64,000 nt of DNA, from contig JAUNVJ010000005.1 of assembly GCA_030537695.1 (NCBI GenBank), positions 1,650 to 65,649 of the forward strand, written 5' to 3'. The number at the start of each line of letters is the position of its first letter. Position 1 is the first letter of the stretch. This document shows positions 29,463 through 39,088 of this stretch, piece after piece. Source of the DNA: Tissierellia bacterium (lineage in GTDB: Bacteria > Bacillota_A > Clostridia > Tissierellales > Peptoniphilaceae). Below the pieces are notes generated by a model that worked only from the letters and a program-made list of their open reading frames with translations, did no database searches and was not told where the DNA came from. Both the position numbers and the translations under genes were made by a program.

Positions 29463-31267
29463 ATCGACAAAAATTTATACGAAACTTTTGCATCATAGCT
29501 CATATCGACCATGGAAAATCCACTTTAGCCGATCGTTTAATTGAATCCACCGGTATGTTGACTGAAAGAGAGATGGATGAACAAGTCCTGGACTCCATGG
29601 ATTTGGAACGGGAACGAGGAATTACTATAAAGCTCAAAGCCATCCGATTGATCTATAAAGACGATCGAGACGGGCAAGAATATATTTTTAATTTAATTGA
29701 TACTCCCGGTCATGTAGACTTTAATTACGAAGTGTCTCGATCTCTTGCCGCTTGTGAAGGAGCTATCGTGGTAGTAGATGCTTCCCAGGGCGTGGAAGCG
29801 CAAACCTTGGCCAATGTCTACTTGGCTTCGGATCAAGACTTGGAGTTGGTACCGGTCATCAACAAAATTGATCTGCCTTCCGCTCGTCCGGAAGAAATTA
29901 AACAGGAAATTGAAGATATTATCGGAATTGAATGTGAAGGAGCTCCTTTAATTTCGGCTAAAAATGGGATCGGTATTGATAAGGTACTCCATCGGATAGT
30001 CGATATGGTACCCCCACCAAAGGGAGATGGAAAAGCTCCTTTAAAAGCATTGATTTTTGACTCCTTCTATGATTCCTATCGAGGCGTCATTTGTTATATT
30101 CGAGTAGTTGACGGAAAGATAAAGCCTGGAGATCGAATTAAAATGATGGCTACCGGCAAAGAATTTGAAGTGGTGGAAGTGGGCATGTCTGCCAACGGAA
30201 TGATCTCCTTGGACAATCTTTCCGCGGGAGACGTAGGCTTTATCACTGCCAGCATTAAAAATGTCAAAGATGCCAGGGTGGGAGATACGATTACTTCCGT
30301 AGAAAAACCTACGAAAGAAGCATTGCCCGGTTACAAAAAAGTCGTTCCTATGGTCTATTGTGGAATTTATCCCGGAGAAGGAGAAGAATACAATGGCGTT
30401 CGGGAAGCTTTGGAAAAACTTCAAGTCAATGACGCCGCTTTGGTTTTTGAGGCGGAAACTTCCGTTGCTCTAGGTTTCGGTTTTCGATGCGGCTTTTTAG
30501 GACTGCTCCATATGGAAATTATACAAGAGCGTCTTGAGCGAGAATTTGATTTAAATATTGTCACCACTTCTCCATCAGTTATCTACAAAATTGAAAAAAA
30601 TGACGGAGAGATATTGGAAATACAAAACCCTACCAATATGCCTGAACCCAATGAGATTTCTCGTATGGAAGAACCCATTGTACAAGCTGAAATTATGACG
30701 CCAACCGACTATGTAGGTGCTGTTATGGAACTGTGTCAAAATCGTCGGGGAGAATTTTTGGATATGAATTATATCGAGGAAACTCGAGCCTTAATCAAAT
30801 ACCATCTCCCTTTAAACGAAGTCATTTATGATTTTTTTGACGCTTTAAAATCCAAAACCAGAGGTTATGCTTCTTATGACTATGAATTAATCGGCTATCA
30901 AGAATCGGAATTGGTAAAATTGGATATTTTGATCAATGGAGAATTGGTCGATGCCTTTTCAATTATTGTCCATGAATCCACCGCCTATCAACGGGCTCGA
31001 AAAACCTGTGAAAAATTAAAAGATGTAATTCCCAGACAGCAATTTGCCATTCCCATACAAGCGGCTATCGGCAACAAAATTATTGCCAGAGAAACGATTC
31101 GAGCATTGCGAAAAGACGTCTTAGCCAAATGTTATGGAGGAGATATTTCCAGAAAGAGAAAATTATTGGAAAAACAAAAGGAAGGAAAGAAGAGAATGCG
31201 TACTGTGGGCTCTGTGGAGATCCCACAAGATGCCTTCCTCGCGGTGTTGAAATATGATGAAGAATAA
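29459..31267 (+). CDS. lepA: Elongation factor 4 (LepA)
   Basis: LepA is a ribosome-associated GTPase related to EF-G, implicated in back-translocation and 30S maturation. The 602-aa protein has G1 AHIDHGKST (about 13-21), G3 DTPGHVDF, G4 NKID, EF-G-like domains II, III and V, and the LepA-specific C-terminal domain ([22 protein letters not shown]). The start is TTG after GGAGGTAAAC and overlaps the second signal peptidase stop. LepA-signal peptidase linkage recalls the lepA-lepB operon of Escherichia coli, though in reversed order. Confidence 0.97.
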   Translation: MNRQKFIRNFCIIAHIDHGKSTLADRLIESTGMLTEREMDEQVLDSMDLERERGITIKLKAIRLIYKDDRDGQEYIFNLIDTPGHVDFNYEVSRSLAACEGAIVVVDASQGVEAQTLANVYLASDQDLELVPVINKIDLPSARPEEIKQEIEDIIGIECEGAPLISAKNGIGIDKVLHRIVDMVPPPKGDGKAPLKALIFDSFYDSYRGVICYIRVVDGKIKPGDRIKMMATGKEFEVVEVGMSANGMISLDNLSAGDVGFITASIKNVKDARVGDTITSVEKPTKEALPGYKKVVPMVYCGIYPGEGEEYNGVREALEKLQVNDAALVFEAETSVALGFGFRCGFLGLLHMEIIQERLEREFDLNIVTTSPSVIYKIEKNDGEILEIQNPTNMPEPNEISRMEEPIVQAEIMTPTDYVGAVMELCQNRRGEFLDMNYIEETRALIKYHLPLNEVIYDFFDALKSKTRGYASYDYELIGYQESELVKLDILINGELVDAFSIIVHESTAYQRARKTCEKLKDVIPRQQFAIPIQAAIGNKIIARETIRALRKDVLAKCYGGDISRKRKLLEKQKEGKKRMRTVGSVEIPQDAFLAVLKYDEE

Positions 31268-32393
31268 ATTATCTGTTTACCTTCATATCCCTTTTTGCGA
31301 GAGCAGATGTTACTATTGTGACTTCTGCTCTTCCATTATTCAAAAAGAGACTGTTTCAAAATATTTTGCAGGATTATCTCGAGAAATTGAACTGTATCGT
31401 GATTTTTTCAAACAACGGGAAATAGAAACCATTTTTATCGGAGGAGGGACTCCTTCCGCCGTAGACAGTAAATATATCGGCAAGATTTTAGATCAGCTTT
31501 TACAAGATAACTCCTCCTTACCAAAAGAAATTTCTCTAGAGGCCAATCCCAATTCATTAACAAAGGCTAAATTAAAGGATTATCGTCAATGCAACATCAA
31601 TCGTCTTTCCCTAGGTGTGCAATCTTTTAATGATCGTCTTTTGGAAATAATCGGTCGTGTCCATAGGAAAGAAGATATCTACCGAAGTATCGATCTCATT
31701 CACGCTGCAGATTTTTCCAATTTTAATATCGATCTTATGTCTGGCCTACCCACTCAAAGCATCGAAGATATTGAAGAGTCTTTACAAGAAGCAAAAAGAT
31801 TGGAGCCCACTCATCTTTCCTATTACTCTTTGATTTTAGAAGATCATACTCCAATGAAAAAAATATATGAAAATAAGAAGATAAATTTTCCCTCAGAAGA
31901 ATTGGATCGGGAGATGGTCCATCGATTGACGGAAGGTCTAAGACAATTAGGCTATGAGCAATACGAAATTTCAAATTATGCTCGTCCTGGATACCACTGT
32001 CGCCACAATTTAGCCTATTGGAAATTGAAAGACTATATCGGTTTAGGGCTCAGTGCCCACAGCAATGTAGGTAATCTTCGATTTGCCAACAGCTCCCAAA
32101 TGGATCACTACCTTCTATCCCTGTCAAAAGAACAGTTTCCCATTGCCTTTCAAGAAGAGTTGTCTCCAATGGATCGAATGAATGAATTTAATATGATGGG
32201 ACTTCGATTAAATGAAGGAATTTCTATGGTAGAGTTTCAAACTCGATTTTCAAAGAATTTTAGGGAAATTTATCAGCAGGCCATTGTAAAAAATTTAAAC
32301 TTAAAGCGAATTGCAATAAAAAAAGACCGACTCTCTTTGACAGATCACGGTCGTGATTTTTGCAATCAAGTAGAGTTGGACTTCTTTTTTTAA
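31254..32393 (+). CDS. hemW: Radical SAM heme chaperone HemW
   Basis: This 379-aa protein is in the HemN-like radical SAM family. The cluster motif is C15-x3-C19-x2-C22 followed by DF ([14 protein letters not shown]), the HemW form, rather than the HemN form with an immediately following cysteine. Conserved GGGTPS and [12 protein letters not shown] segments support this. HemW is a heme-binding chaperone, not a coproporphyrinogen dehydrogenase. The gene overlaps lepA by 14 bases; lepA-hemW is a conserved pair. Confidence 0.93.
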   Translation: MMKNKLSVYLHIPFCESRCYYCDFCSSIIQKETVSKYFAGLSREIELYRDFFKQREIETIFIGGGTPSAVDSKYIGKILDQLLQDNSSLPKEISLEANPNSLTKAKLKDYRQCNINRLSLGVQSFNDRLLEIIGRVHRKEDIYRSIDLIHAADFSNFNIDLMSGLPTQSIEDIEESLQEAKRLEPTHLSYYSLILEDHTPMKKIYENKKINFPSEELDREMVHRLTEGLRQLGYEQYEISNYARPGYHCRHNLAYWKLKDYIGLGLSAHSNVGNLRFANSSQMDHYLLSLSKEQFPIAFQEELSPMDRMNEFNMMGLRLNEGISMVEFQTRFSKNFREIYQQAIVKNLNLKRIAIKKDRLSLTDHGRDFCNQVELDFFF

Positions 32394-32447
32394 AAAAGGT
32401 TAATAAAAACTCCCCCGGGGAAGCTTTTATTAACCTGAAATTTTTTT
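32392..32447. terminator. Bidirectional terminator between hemW and rpsT
   Basis: A long stem (AGGTTAATAAAA paired with TTTTATTAACCT around a GC-rich CCCCGGGG apex) is flanked by A-runs on the left and T-runs on the right, so it can stop both converging transcripts. Confidence 0.9.
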
Positions 32448-32699
32448 ATTAAGCTCTCTAGTCAGTCGACTTATTCTTCTAGAAGCTTCTTTTTTATGAA
32501 TTACATTTTTATGAGCAGCTTTTTTAAGCTTTTTATCAACTTCTTTTAGTAATTCTTTTGCCGTATCAATTTCTCCAGCTTGTAAGGCTTCTTCAAACTT
32601 TCGAATGGCATTTTTAACTTGAGTTCTACGAACTTTATTCGTTGCCGTATTACGTTTTGCTATATCAATTCTTTTAATTGCTGATTTAATATTTGCCAT
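32430..32699 (-). CDS. rpsT: 30S ribosomal protein S20
   Basis: S20 is an 89-aa, highly basic, helical 16S rRNA-binding protein. It begins MANIKSAIKRIDIAKRNTATN and contains the family pattern HKNVIHKKEASRRISRL. The start ATG follows GGGAGGTGA; an 11-residue longer reading is not supported. It lies next to holA, as in Bacillus. Confidence 0.97.
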   Translation of the reverse strand: MANIKSAIKRIDIAKRNTATNKVRRTQVKNAIRKFEEALQAGEIDTAKELLKEVDKKLKKAAHKNVIHKKEASRRISRLTRELNKKISG

Positions 32700-32782
32700 A
32701 AATTTCACCTCCCGATTCTGAGACAGTCTCATTTATAATCGCTCTTAAGATTTTAACACTATTATCGGCGGTTTGCAAGAAA

Positions 32783-33814
32783 TTATTTCGATCTTGTGTT
32801 ATTTTCTCGTCGACAGTATATGAGGATCAGCTTTTCCATTTCATACAATGGATTACTATTGGAGCTTTTAAAGCTTTTGTCTGCTTCCAATAATCGATCA
32901 TAAAATTGAATTAAAAAGTCCTTATCGAATTGGGGAGCGTATTTTTGAATTTTACTAAATTCAAATTTTTTTATTTTTAATCGCTCCATCATTTCATAAC
33001 TTTGATAATTGGCTTCCTCTAACACCTTATAGCCCAAGAGGAGTCGCACTTGACGGTGAATCATCACAAAAATTTTAGGAATCGGCTCATTGAGCTTATA
33101 TAAATTGTGAAATTCCCGTAAAGCCAAGTCGGGATTTCCCTCAAAGAGAGCGTCTAAAAACTGAAAGATATTCGTATCGATATTTTCTGATAAGGATCCA
33201 ATAATATCTTTTCTATTGATCCATTCTTCAGTCGTTACGGAAGAAATTTTGTCGATTTCATTTTTAATATCATAAAGCGTCACTTCCGAATTTCGAGACA
33301 GATAGTTGCTTTGAGAAATAAAATAACTCATATCCACCGGCTTGATCTTCTTATTCTTTCGAGCAAAAGAACTTTGCACAAATTTTTGAAGTTCCCGATG
33401 GGTCAATGGAGCAAATTCCATATTGATTTTATTTTTTGAAAAGTAACGATAGAATTTCGTGTTTTTGTTTAAATTTTCCGTCTCTTCAAAAATCAACAGA
33501 ATAAACTCCGGTAAGTGGTCTAAAAAATCAAAAAAATTGGAATTTAAATTTTGCTGATCGACAAAAGCAGCCACATTTTTTAACCAGACTATTTTTTTAT
33601 CCCCCATAATCGGTACCGTTTCACAAGCTGACATAAGATCTGCTACACTTGCTTCTTTCCCTTGAAGTATGTTTACATTAAAACTTTCCGTTCCCTTATT
33701 GATTAAGAGATGAATCAAATAATCCAAGGTGTTTTCAATCAAAAGTTTTTCCGCTCCATAAAATAGATAGGTTTTTTTAAAATTTTTTGTTTTATAAATC
33801 TCCCGATAATTCAT
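32783..33814 (-). CDS. holA: DNA polymerase III delta subunit
   Basis: HolA is the clamp-loader delta subunit that opens the sliding clamp. The 343-aa protein begins with the characteristic TYLFYGAEKLLIENTLDYLI and has an AAA+-like fold without a functional Walker A motif. The C-terminal collar includes KIFVMIHRQVRLLLGYKVL. Its start overlaps comEC by 23 bases, giving the conserved comEC-holA-rpsT run. Confidence 0.93.
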   Translation of the reverse strand: MNYREIYKTKNFKKTYLFYGAEKLLIENTLDYLIHLLINKGTESFNVNILQGKEASVADLMSACETVPIMGDKKIVWLKNVAAFVDQQNLNSNFFDFLDHLPEFILLIFEETENLNKNTKFYRYFSKNKINMEFAPLTHRELQKFVQSSFARKNKKIKPVDMSYFISQSNYLSRNSEVTLYDIKNEIDKISSVTTEEWINRKDIIGSLSENIDTNIFQFLDALFEGNPDLALREFHNLYKLNEPIPKIFVMIHRQVRLLLGYKVLEEANYQSYEMMERLKIKKFEFSKIQKYAPQFDKDFLIQFYDRLLEADKSFKSSNSNPLYEMEKLILIYCRRENNTRSK

Positions 33815-36074
33815 AATGCTTCCTTATATACAATAGACATAGACAGATCATTCCCCCTTCCCATAGGAAGAATAGTATTTTCGTCTTTCGTTTTCCCTTT
33901 ATGGTATTTATCTTAAGCTGATTTTTATCAATTGTCAATTGGATCTGACCGTCTCGGGAAGTAATAAAAGTGGGAATTTTCTGATGGGCCAGATGGTCCA
34001 ATACCTCTTGATGAGGATGGCCGTATTGGTTGTTGACGCCGGCAGAAATCAAGGCAACTTCAGGATGTATCTTCACCAAAAAAGCTTCTTCCGTAGACGT
34101 CTTCGATCCGTGATGGGCCACTTTTAACACATCATAATGCCCGGTAATTTTTTCTTCTATTTTCGTCGTAGCATCTCCGGTGCAAAGGATATTTTTTTCT
34201 CCATGGTAAATTTCTAAGATCATGGATTTATCATTGTCTTCCTCATAGTCATCTACGTCTAATAAAACACGAATGCCGGTTTTTTCTCCCAGTTTCCAAT
34301 GGTCGTGTTGCTTAACTTGAAATACCTTGGAATGTTCTATCATTTCTGCCAATAATTTCTGATCCTCGGGGATATAGGAAATATATACGATGGGGATGTC
34401 TATTTCTTGATACAATTCCCTAATATTTCCGATATGGTCCATATCAAAATGAGAAACAAATAGACCGTCAAGCCGTCGAATGCCTCGATGATGTAGATAG
34501 GGTAATAAATAGTTCTTCGCCAAATTATTATTCGTAAAAGCGGATCCACCAGTATCCACCATATAGTATTGTCCTCGGTAAGAGATCAGTCCACAGTCTC
34601 CTTGACCGATGTAGAGTTGCGTGTATTGAAAGCTATGGTATTGACGATAGGTGAGTATCCCCATAAATAAAAAGAGATACAGACTATAGCCATAGATCCA
34701 TCGACGAATGGGATAGATCCAACTGCTCCATCGATCTCCATAAAGGAAGAGAATCAGTAGTGTATAATAGGCTACTACCGTCCATAGGGTAAAGGATCTT
34801 CCGTAGATTTTAAGGGGAATCATCATTTGGAGAAGAGATTGAACTTTGAGCAAATGATTCATGAAAAAGTTTATGGTGGTACCGATAATCTGTGGAAAGA
34901 TTCCAAAAAACACGAGTAATCCCCCATGTAATAAAATCGTATAGAAGGGAACAATCAATAGATTCGTCAAAAAAGTCACCGGATATACTTCATGGAAAAA
35001 ATACAAAGTGATTGGGGCAATTCCCAGTTGAATAGAAAAGGTCAAAGAAATCATTGAGGATATGGATCCTTCTCCAGGTATGATATGGGATATTTTAGGA
35101 TAAATCCACAAAATACTCCATACGCCGCCAAAGGACAATAAAAAGGATGGAGAAAATAAACGATGGGGAGATACCAGTAAAATCCCTGTTGCCACTAAAG
35201 CAATTTTTTCTTCCAAAGTCCATAAATTATTCCCATAAAATTGAGTCAGTGAAAGGATAAATAAAGCTGTTCCTCGAATTCCCCCTATGGGAAAGCCGAT
35301 CATCCACAGATAGAGTAAAAGAAAAGAAAGACAGACAATATCTGAAACCTTCCGTCGACCTGTCCAATGGATCAAAAGTTTTCGAAAAGAATAGGCAATG
35401 ATGGTTATATGTAGGCCAGATACTGCCAAAAGATGAGCCATACCTAAATGTCTGAACTGATCATAGTACTTCCCCTCCATATAGGAGGTGTCCGACAAAA
35501 TCATTCCCTTTAGTATTTGATTAGCCGGCGATTGAATCTTTTGGTCCAGCATAGCTTCTCCACGTTTCTTCCAATATCTCTGCCATCGATATCCTCTGGC
35601 CGGTTCTTTTAGAATTTGATAGGATTTGACGGTTCCGATTCCATAGATTCCTCGAGAGTACAATCGGTTTTTTTCACTGATATTGCCTTCATTCATTTGA
35701 GGAAGTGGCGAGCGAACGGGGCCTTCAATAAATACTTGACTGCCTAAAGGCAATGGTCTTTCATCATAATAGATAAAATAACTGGGGAATTTTTGACCAT
35801 TGACTTGATCCGTCTTGAGGACAAAATAATTATTTTTTTCTCGAATGATCTTCCCCTGACAATCCACAATGTCTTTCGGTATATCGTGATGCTGCAATTG
35901 AATGGATAGACAAGCAAGAGCCAATACCCATACCAATCGTGAATACTTATGATATTGGGAATGTTGGGATCCCAATAGGAATAAAGATCCCACTATAAAC
36001 AAGCCATATCCTACGAAGATCGATGTCTCATATCCCACCAAAACTCCAATTATCGTGAATAAAAGATAGACCAT
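33792..36074 (-). CDS. comEC: ComEC/Rec2 DNA uptake channel protein
   Basis: This is a polytopic membrane protein for single-stranded DNA import during transformation. The 760-aa protein has N-terminal hydrophobic helices and an OB-like DUF4131 domain (about 50-140), the competence domain of about eight transmembrane helices (about 185-465), and a C-terminal metallo-beta-lactamase domain (about 480-740) with SHFDMDHIG and VAHHGSKTS. The nuclease-like motif is intact. ComEA and ComEB are not in the window. The start ATG follows GAGGGGGG. Confidence 0.95.
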   Translation of the reverse strand: MVYLLFTIIGVLVGYETSIFVGYGLFIVGSLFLLGSQHSQYHKYSRLVWVLALACLSIQLQHHDIPKDIVDCQGKIIREKNNYFVLKTDQVNGQKFPSYFIYYDERPLPLGSQVFIEGPVRSPLPQMNEGNISEKNRLYSRGIYGIGTVKSYQILKEPARGYRWQRYWKKRGEAMLDQKIQSPANQILKGMILSDTSYMEGKYYDQFRHLGMAHLLAVSGLHITIIAYSFRKLLIHWTGRRKVSDIVCLSFLLLYLWMIGFPIGGIRGTALFILSLTQFYGNNLWTLEEKIALVATGILLVSPHRLFSPSFLLSFGGVWSILWIYPKISHIIPGEGSISSMISLTFSIQLGIAPITLYFFHEVYPVTFLTNLLIVPFYTILLHGGLLVFFGIFPQIIGTTINFFMNHLLKVQSLLQMMIPLKIYGRSFTLWTVVAYYTLLILFLYGDRWSSWIYPIRRWIYGYSLYLFLFMGILTYRQYHSFQYTQLYIGQGDCGLISYRGQYYMVDTGGSAFTNNNLAKNYLLPYLHHRGIRRLDGLFVSHFDMDHIGNIRELYQEIDIPIVYISYIPEDQKLLAEMIEHSKVFQVKQHDHWKLGEKTGIRVLLDVDDYEEDNDKSMILEIYHGEKNILCTGDATTKIEEKITGHYDVLKVAHHGSKTSTEEAFLVKIHPEVALISAGVNNQYGHPHQEVLDHLAHQKIPTFITSRDGQIQLTIDKNQLKINTIKGKRKTKILFFLWEGGMICLCLLYIRKHYELSGDL

Positions 36075-36157
36075 TTCATCCCCCCTCTTTATGATAACCT
36101 TTATTTCCCTTTAAAGCTATAAATATGGTAAAATATCACTAAAGCGAGGGATCAATA

Positions 36158-37291
36158 ATGAATAAATATATAAATTCGCCATACGAAAAAAAATATTCCA
36201 TTGAAGTAAAAGATCACAGGAATGAAGACGGAGACCGATGGATTTCACTACAGGAAGCTCCGGCTTATTTAGGTGATGATCAAGTGACGGGAGATACATT
36301 TACCATCGATGGTCAATTACCTACCACTAAAACCTTTGGAGACGAAATTTATTACTCGGTACCCAAATCCAGCTCTTCCCATGTGGAAGTGAAAATCCAT
36401 TGGGAGCATCGCCTAGATATAATGCAACAAAACCTCGGACTGGCTCTTTTTCGATACTATCTGATTACCAATACGGATCTTACCGTCACAGACTATCGGA
36501 TTGAAGAGGAGGCTTCCTATGTGGATATCGAAGCTCATGATATTGCTTTTCGAACGGTGGAAGATTTAGAAAATTTAGTAAATTATGCTATTACCGCCAA
36601 TTTATCCATAGACCATAAAAAAGATCAAATTCAAATCGAAGGACTGTCCTCTATCGATTATAAGGGCCCTTGCTTAGCTCGCACAGGGGAGGTTGGGCTT
36701 TTTGTCATTGCATCTATTCAGCGAATCGATGGAAAGATCCGCCTCTATACCCTATCCGGCGGAAGAGCCTTTTTAGATTATCGGGAAAAAACCAATATAT
36801 TAAATCATATGATGAGTTATTTAAACTCCAAAGATCCGGAACAATTGTTTAAGGATTTAAAACAGTTAAAAAGTCGACAGGAAAGTTTGCAAAAAGAAAA
36901 TAAAAAAATGGAAAAGGACTTAGGATTGGAAGAAGTTCGCGAATATAAAAAATTAGCTACTTCCGTAGACGGCGTCCACTATATCTTTAAGGTCTTGCGA
37001 AATGTGAATTTTAAAGATTTAAAATTTATTTCTTCTCATATCATGGAAGACTATAATTATGTACAGATCTATGGAATCCCCAATGGTTCCCGATCCCAAG
37101 TTTTAGTGGTTCGTTCCAAAAATTTGAGTTTTAATCTTAAGGATATCTATGATGAAATCGCCAAGGTCTTTTCTCTGGAAGGATCGGGAAATATCTATAT
37201 TATTCAAGGCAATTGTAATACTTCAGATCTTTCCGGTATTATGGAGCGTTTCCTTTTAGAAATTAAAAAGAAAATCGGTGAAAAAAAATAG
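36158..37291 (+). CDS. AlaX/AlaRS-editing-domain-like protein with C-terminal DHHA1 domain, zinc site lost
   Basis: This 377-aa protein has the layout of long AlaX proteins: a degenerate beta-barrel (about 1-75), an editing-like domain (about 78-215), a coiled coil (about 230-262, LKSRQESLQKENKKMEKDL) and a DHHA1-type tail (about 265-377, GNIYIIQGNCNTSDLSGI). Active AlaX enzymes hydrolyse Ser- or Gly-tRNA(Ala) with zinc bound by HxxxH and a Cys/His pair. Here the first pair is replaced by N92 and A96 (MQQNLGLAL), the second motif reads GPCLARTGEVG without the His, and the PEGGGQ motif is YLGDDQ. It is probably not a zinc-dependent deacylase. The function is unknown. Confidence 0.75.
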   Translation: MNKYINSPYEKKYSIEVKDHRNEDGDRWISLQEAPAYLGDDQVTGDTFTIDGQLPTTKTFGDEIYYSVPKSSSSHVEVKIHWEHRLDIMQQNLGLALFRYYLITNTDLTVTDYRIEEEASYVDIEAHDIAFRTVEDLENLVNYAITANLSIDHKKDQIQIEGLSSIDYKGPCLARTGEVGLFVIASIQRIDGKIRLYTLSGGRAFLDYREKTNILNHMMSYLNSKDPEQLFKDLKQLKSRQESLQKENKKMEKDLGLEEVREYKKLATSVDGVHYIFKVLRNVNFKDLKFISSHIMEDYNYVQIYGIPNGSRSQVLVVRSKNLSFNLKDIYDEIAKVFSLEGSGNIYIIQGNCNTSDLSGIMERFLLEIKKKIGEKK

Positions 37292-37325
37292 GACTTCTCA
37301 TTATAATGAGGAGTCCTCTCTTTTT
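37290..37325. terminator. Bidirectional terminator between converging genes
   Basis: The long stem GGACT-x-CTCATTATAATGAG-x-AGTCC, with one internal mismatch on each side, is followed by CTCTTTTTT on the plus strand. It overlaps the last codons of the minus-strand transporter gene. Confidence 0.75.
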
Positions 37326-38242
37326 TCCATAAGATTAGAATTTAAAAATAAAGTGGCAAAACTGGTTAAGAGTAAAGCAATAAAAAGGGTCATGTTATAG
37401 CTTTCTCCCAGAAATAAAATCGAAAGGATGGAACCGAAGATGGGAATGAAAAGTTTAAAAATCCCAATATTTCCCGCCTTTTGGTACTTTAAGAGCAAAT
37501 ACCACAGCAAAAAGGCGGTAGACGATATAAAGGATCCATACAGTAAAAGCAATATCCCTTTCCAATGGAAGACCAATTCTGTTTGAGAAGTGAATTTTCC
37601 AATAATAATTAATATTGAAGACCCAAAGATAAATTGGAAGATGGATACGATGTAGGAATTTTGATCCTGTCCATATTTTCGCATCATAATCGTTCCCAGT
37701 GCATTAAAAAAGGTGGAACATAATATAAAGCCTTCTCCCGAGAATGTAAATTGAAAACCGGTGAGCCCCGATAAATTGGAAATATTGGAAATTAAAACTC
37801 CAATTAAACCGATACAAAGGGCGATGGCCTTTTTTAATGTGATTCGATCATCCACAAATACAAAATGTGCTAGTACCACAATTATCAATGGATTTAGACC
37901 TTGCACAATGGCGGCTTTTACACCGTCTGTATTGGATAGGCCAATATAGTAAAAACCATATTGTAAAGATATTTGAACCAAAGAAATCGCAAAGAGCAAT
38001 TTTATATTTATTTTTCGATAATCTATTTTTTCTCGATCGAAAAGCCATTTATATACCAATACAATAAGACCAGCCCCGAAAAAACGATAGCCCGCCAATA
38101 AAATTTTAGCACCAATATCGTCTCCGGGAATATGAAAAATCTGATAAGATGTCTTTATTAAAGGAATAGCAGATCCCCATAAAAACATGGCAAATAAAGC
38201 AATGAAAGCTGACGTTATTTTGTTTTCAAAGTATTTTTTCAA
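37301..38242 (-). CDS. EamA/DMT-family membrane transporter
   Basis: This is a drug/metabolite superfamily protein of 313 aa with about ten transmembrane helices forming two EamA repeats (about 15-150 and 165-305; the first starts AMFLWGSAIPLIK). Family members export amino acids and metabolites. It overlaps the end of thrB (TTG start inside CTTTGA), so export of threonine, homoserine or proline is a reasonable guess from context only. The start codon is TTG. Confidence 0.85.
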   Translation of the reverse strand: MKKYFENKITSAFIALFAMFLWGSAIPLIKTSYQIFHIPGDDIGAKILLAGYRFFGAGLIVLVYKWLFDREKIDYRKINIKLLFAISLVQISLQYGFYYIGLSNTDGVKAAIVQGLNPLIIVVLAHFVFVDDRITLKKAIALCIGLIGVLISNISNLSGLTGFQFTFSGEGFILCSTFFNALGTIMMRKYGQDQNSYIVSIFQFIFGSSILIIIGKFTSQTELVFHWKGILLLLYGSFISSTAFLLWYLLLKYQKAGNIGIFKLFIPIFGSILSILFLGESYNMTLFIALLLTSFATLFLNSNLMEKREDSSL

Positions 38243-39087
38243 AGATAGAATGCTCCTTTACCTGGTAGAACTGTTAAAATATCGTATTGGTGCCGGGTAA
38301 TTTTGTGATTTTGCAATGCTTCATAGAGGCTTTGATTATGTTGTTCGCCAATAATTAAGATTGTAGGACCTGCACCACTGATAAAACAAACACCTCGATG
38401 TTTAGAAGCAATGTTTTCAAAAATTTCAAACCCGGAAATTAAGGGTTTTCGATAGGGCTCATGGAGCCGATCCGACGCAACTCCTCGCAAAAGGTCCATA
38501 TCTCCTCGTTCCAAAGCTCTAGAAACTAAATTAGAACGGCTGATATTGTAGACGGCATCGGCAAGAGGAATTTCTTTTGGAACGACGGAACGAGCCAGTG
38601 ATGTCTTTAATTCAAAATCCGGAACGATCACATAATAGGACAATTGAGAAGAAACCTCTGTTTGATAATAATAAATTCTTTGTTCTTCTTCCGCAGAAAT
38701 TACTAGTCCACCTAATAGGGCTGGAGCTACATTGTCAGGATGACCTTCCAGTTCACTGGCCCATGCCAATAGTTGATCTTTAGAATATCTTTTATCTAAG
38801 AAATAATTAGCCCCCATTAAACCACCGATAATACAGCTTGCAGAAGAACCCAATCCTCGAGCGATGGGAATTTCTCCCTCCACATGGATGTCAATCTCAG
38901 GTACCGGTGTACGATCTTCTTCAAAGACTTTCGAAAAAGCTTGATAGATCATATTATTTTGATAATTATTTTTACTTTTTCTTTTGGAAAAAGTAAAGTC
39001 ATTATATAAATTAAAACTAAGACCCATGGCATCATAGCCCGGGCCTAAATTTGCCGTCGTGGCAGGTACTCTAACAGAAATTTCCAT
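38239..39087 (-). CDS. thrB: Homoserine kinase
   Basis: This GHMP-family kinase phosphorylates homoserine in threonine synthesis. The 282-aa protein begins ISVRVPATTANLGPGYDAMG and has the ATP-binding loop IPIARGLGSSASCIIGG (about 72-88) and motif 3 in CFISGAGPTILI. It follows thrC by one base. The aspartokinase and homoserine dehydrogenase needed for the full pathway are not in the window. Confidence 0.95.
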   Translation of the reverse strand: MEISVRVPATTANLGPGYDAMGLSFNLYNDFTFSKRKSKNNYQNNMIYQAFSKVFEEDRTPVPEIDIHVEGEIPIARGLGSSASCIIGGLMGANYFLDKRYSKDQLLAWASELEGHPDNVAPALLGGLVISAEEEQRIYYYQTEVSSQLSYYVIVPDFELKTSLARSVVPKEIPLADAVYNISRSNLVSRALERGDMDLLRGVASDRLHEPYRKPLISGFEIFENIASKHRGVCFISGAGPTILIIGEQHNQSLYEALQNHKITRHQYDILTVLPGKGAFYL

Positions 39088-39088
39088 T

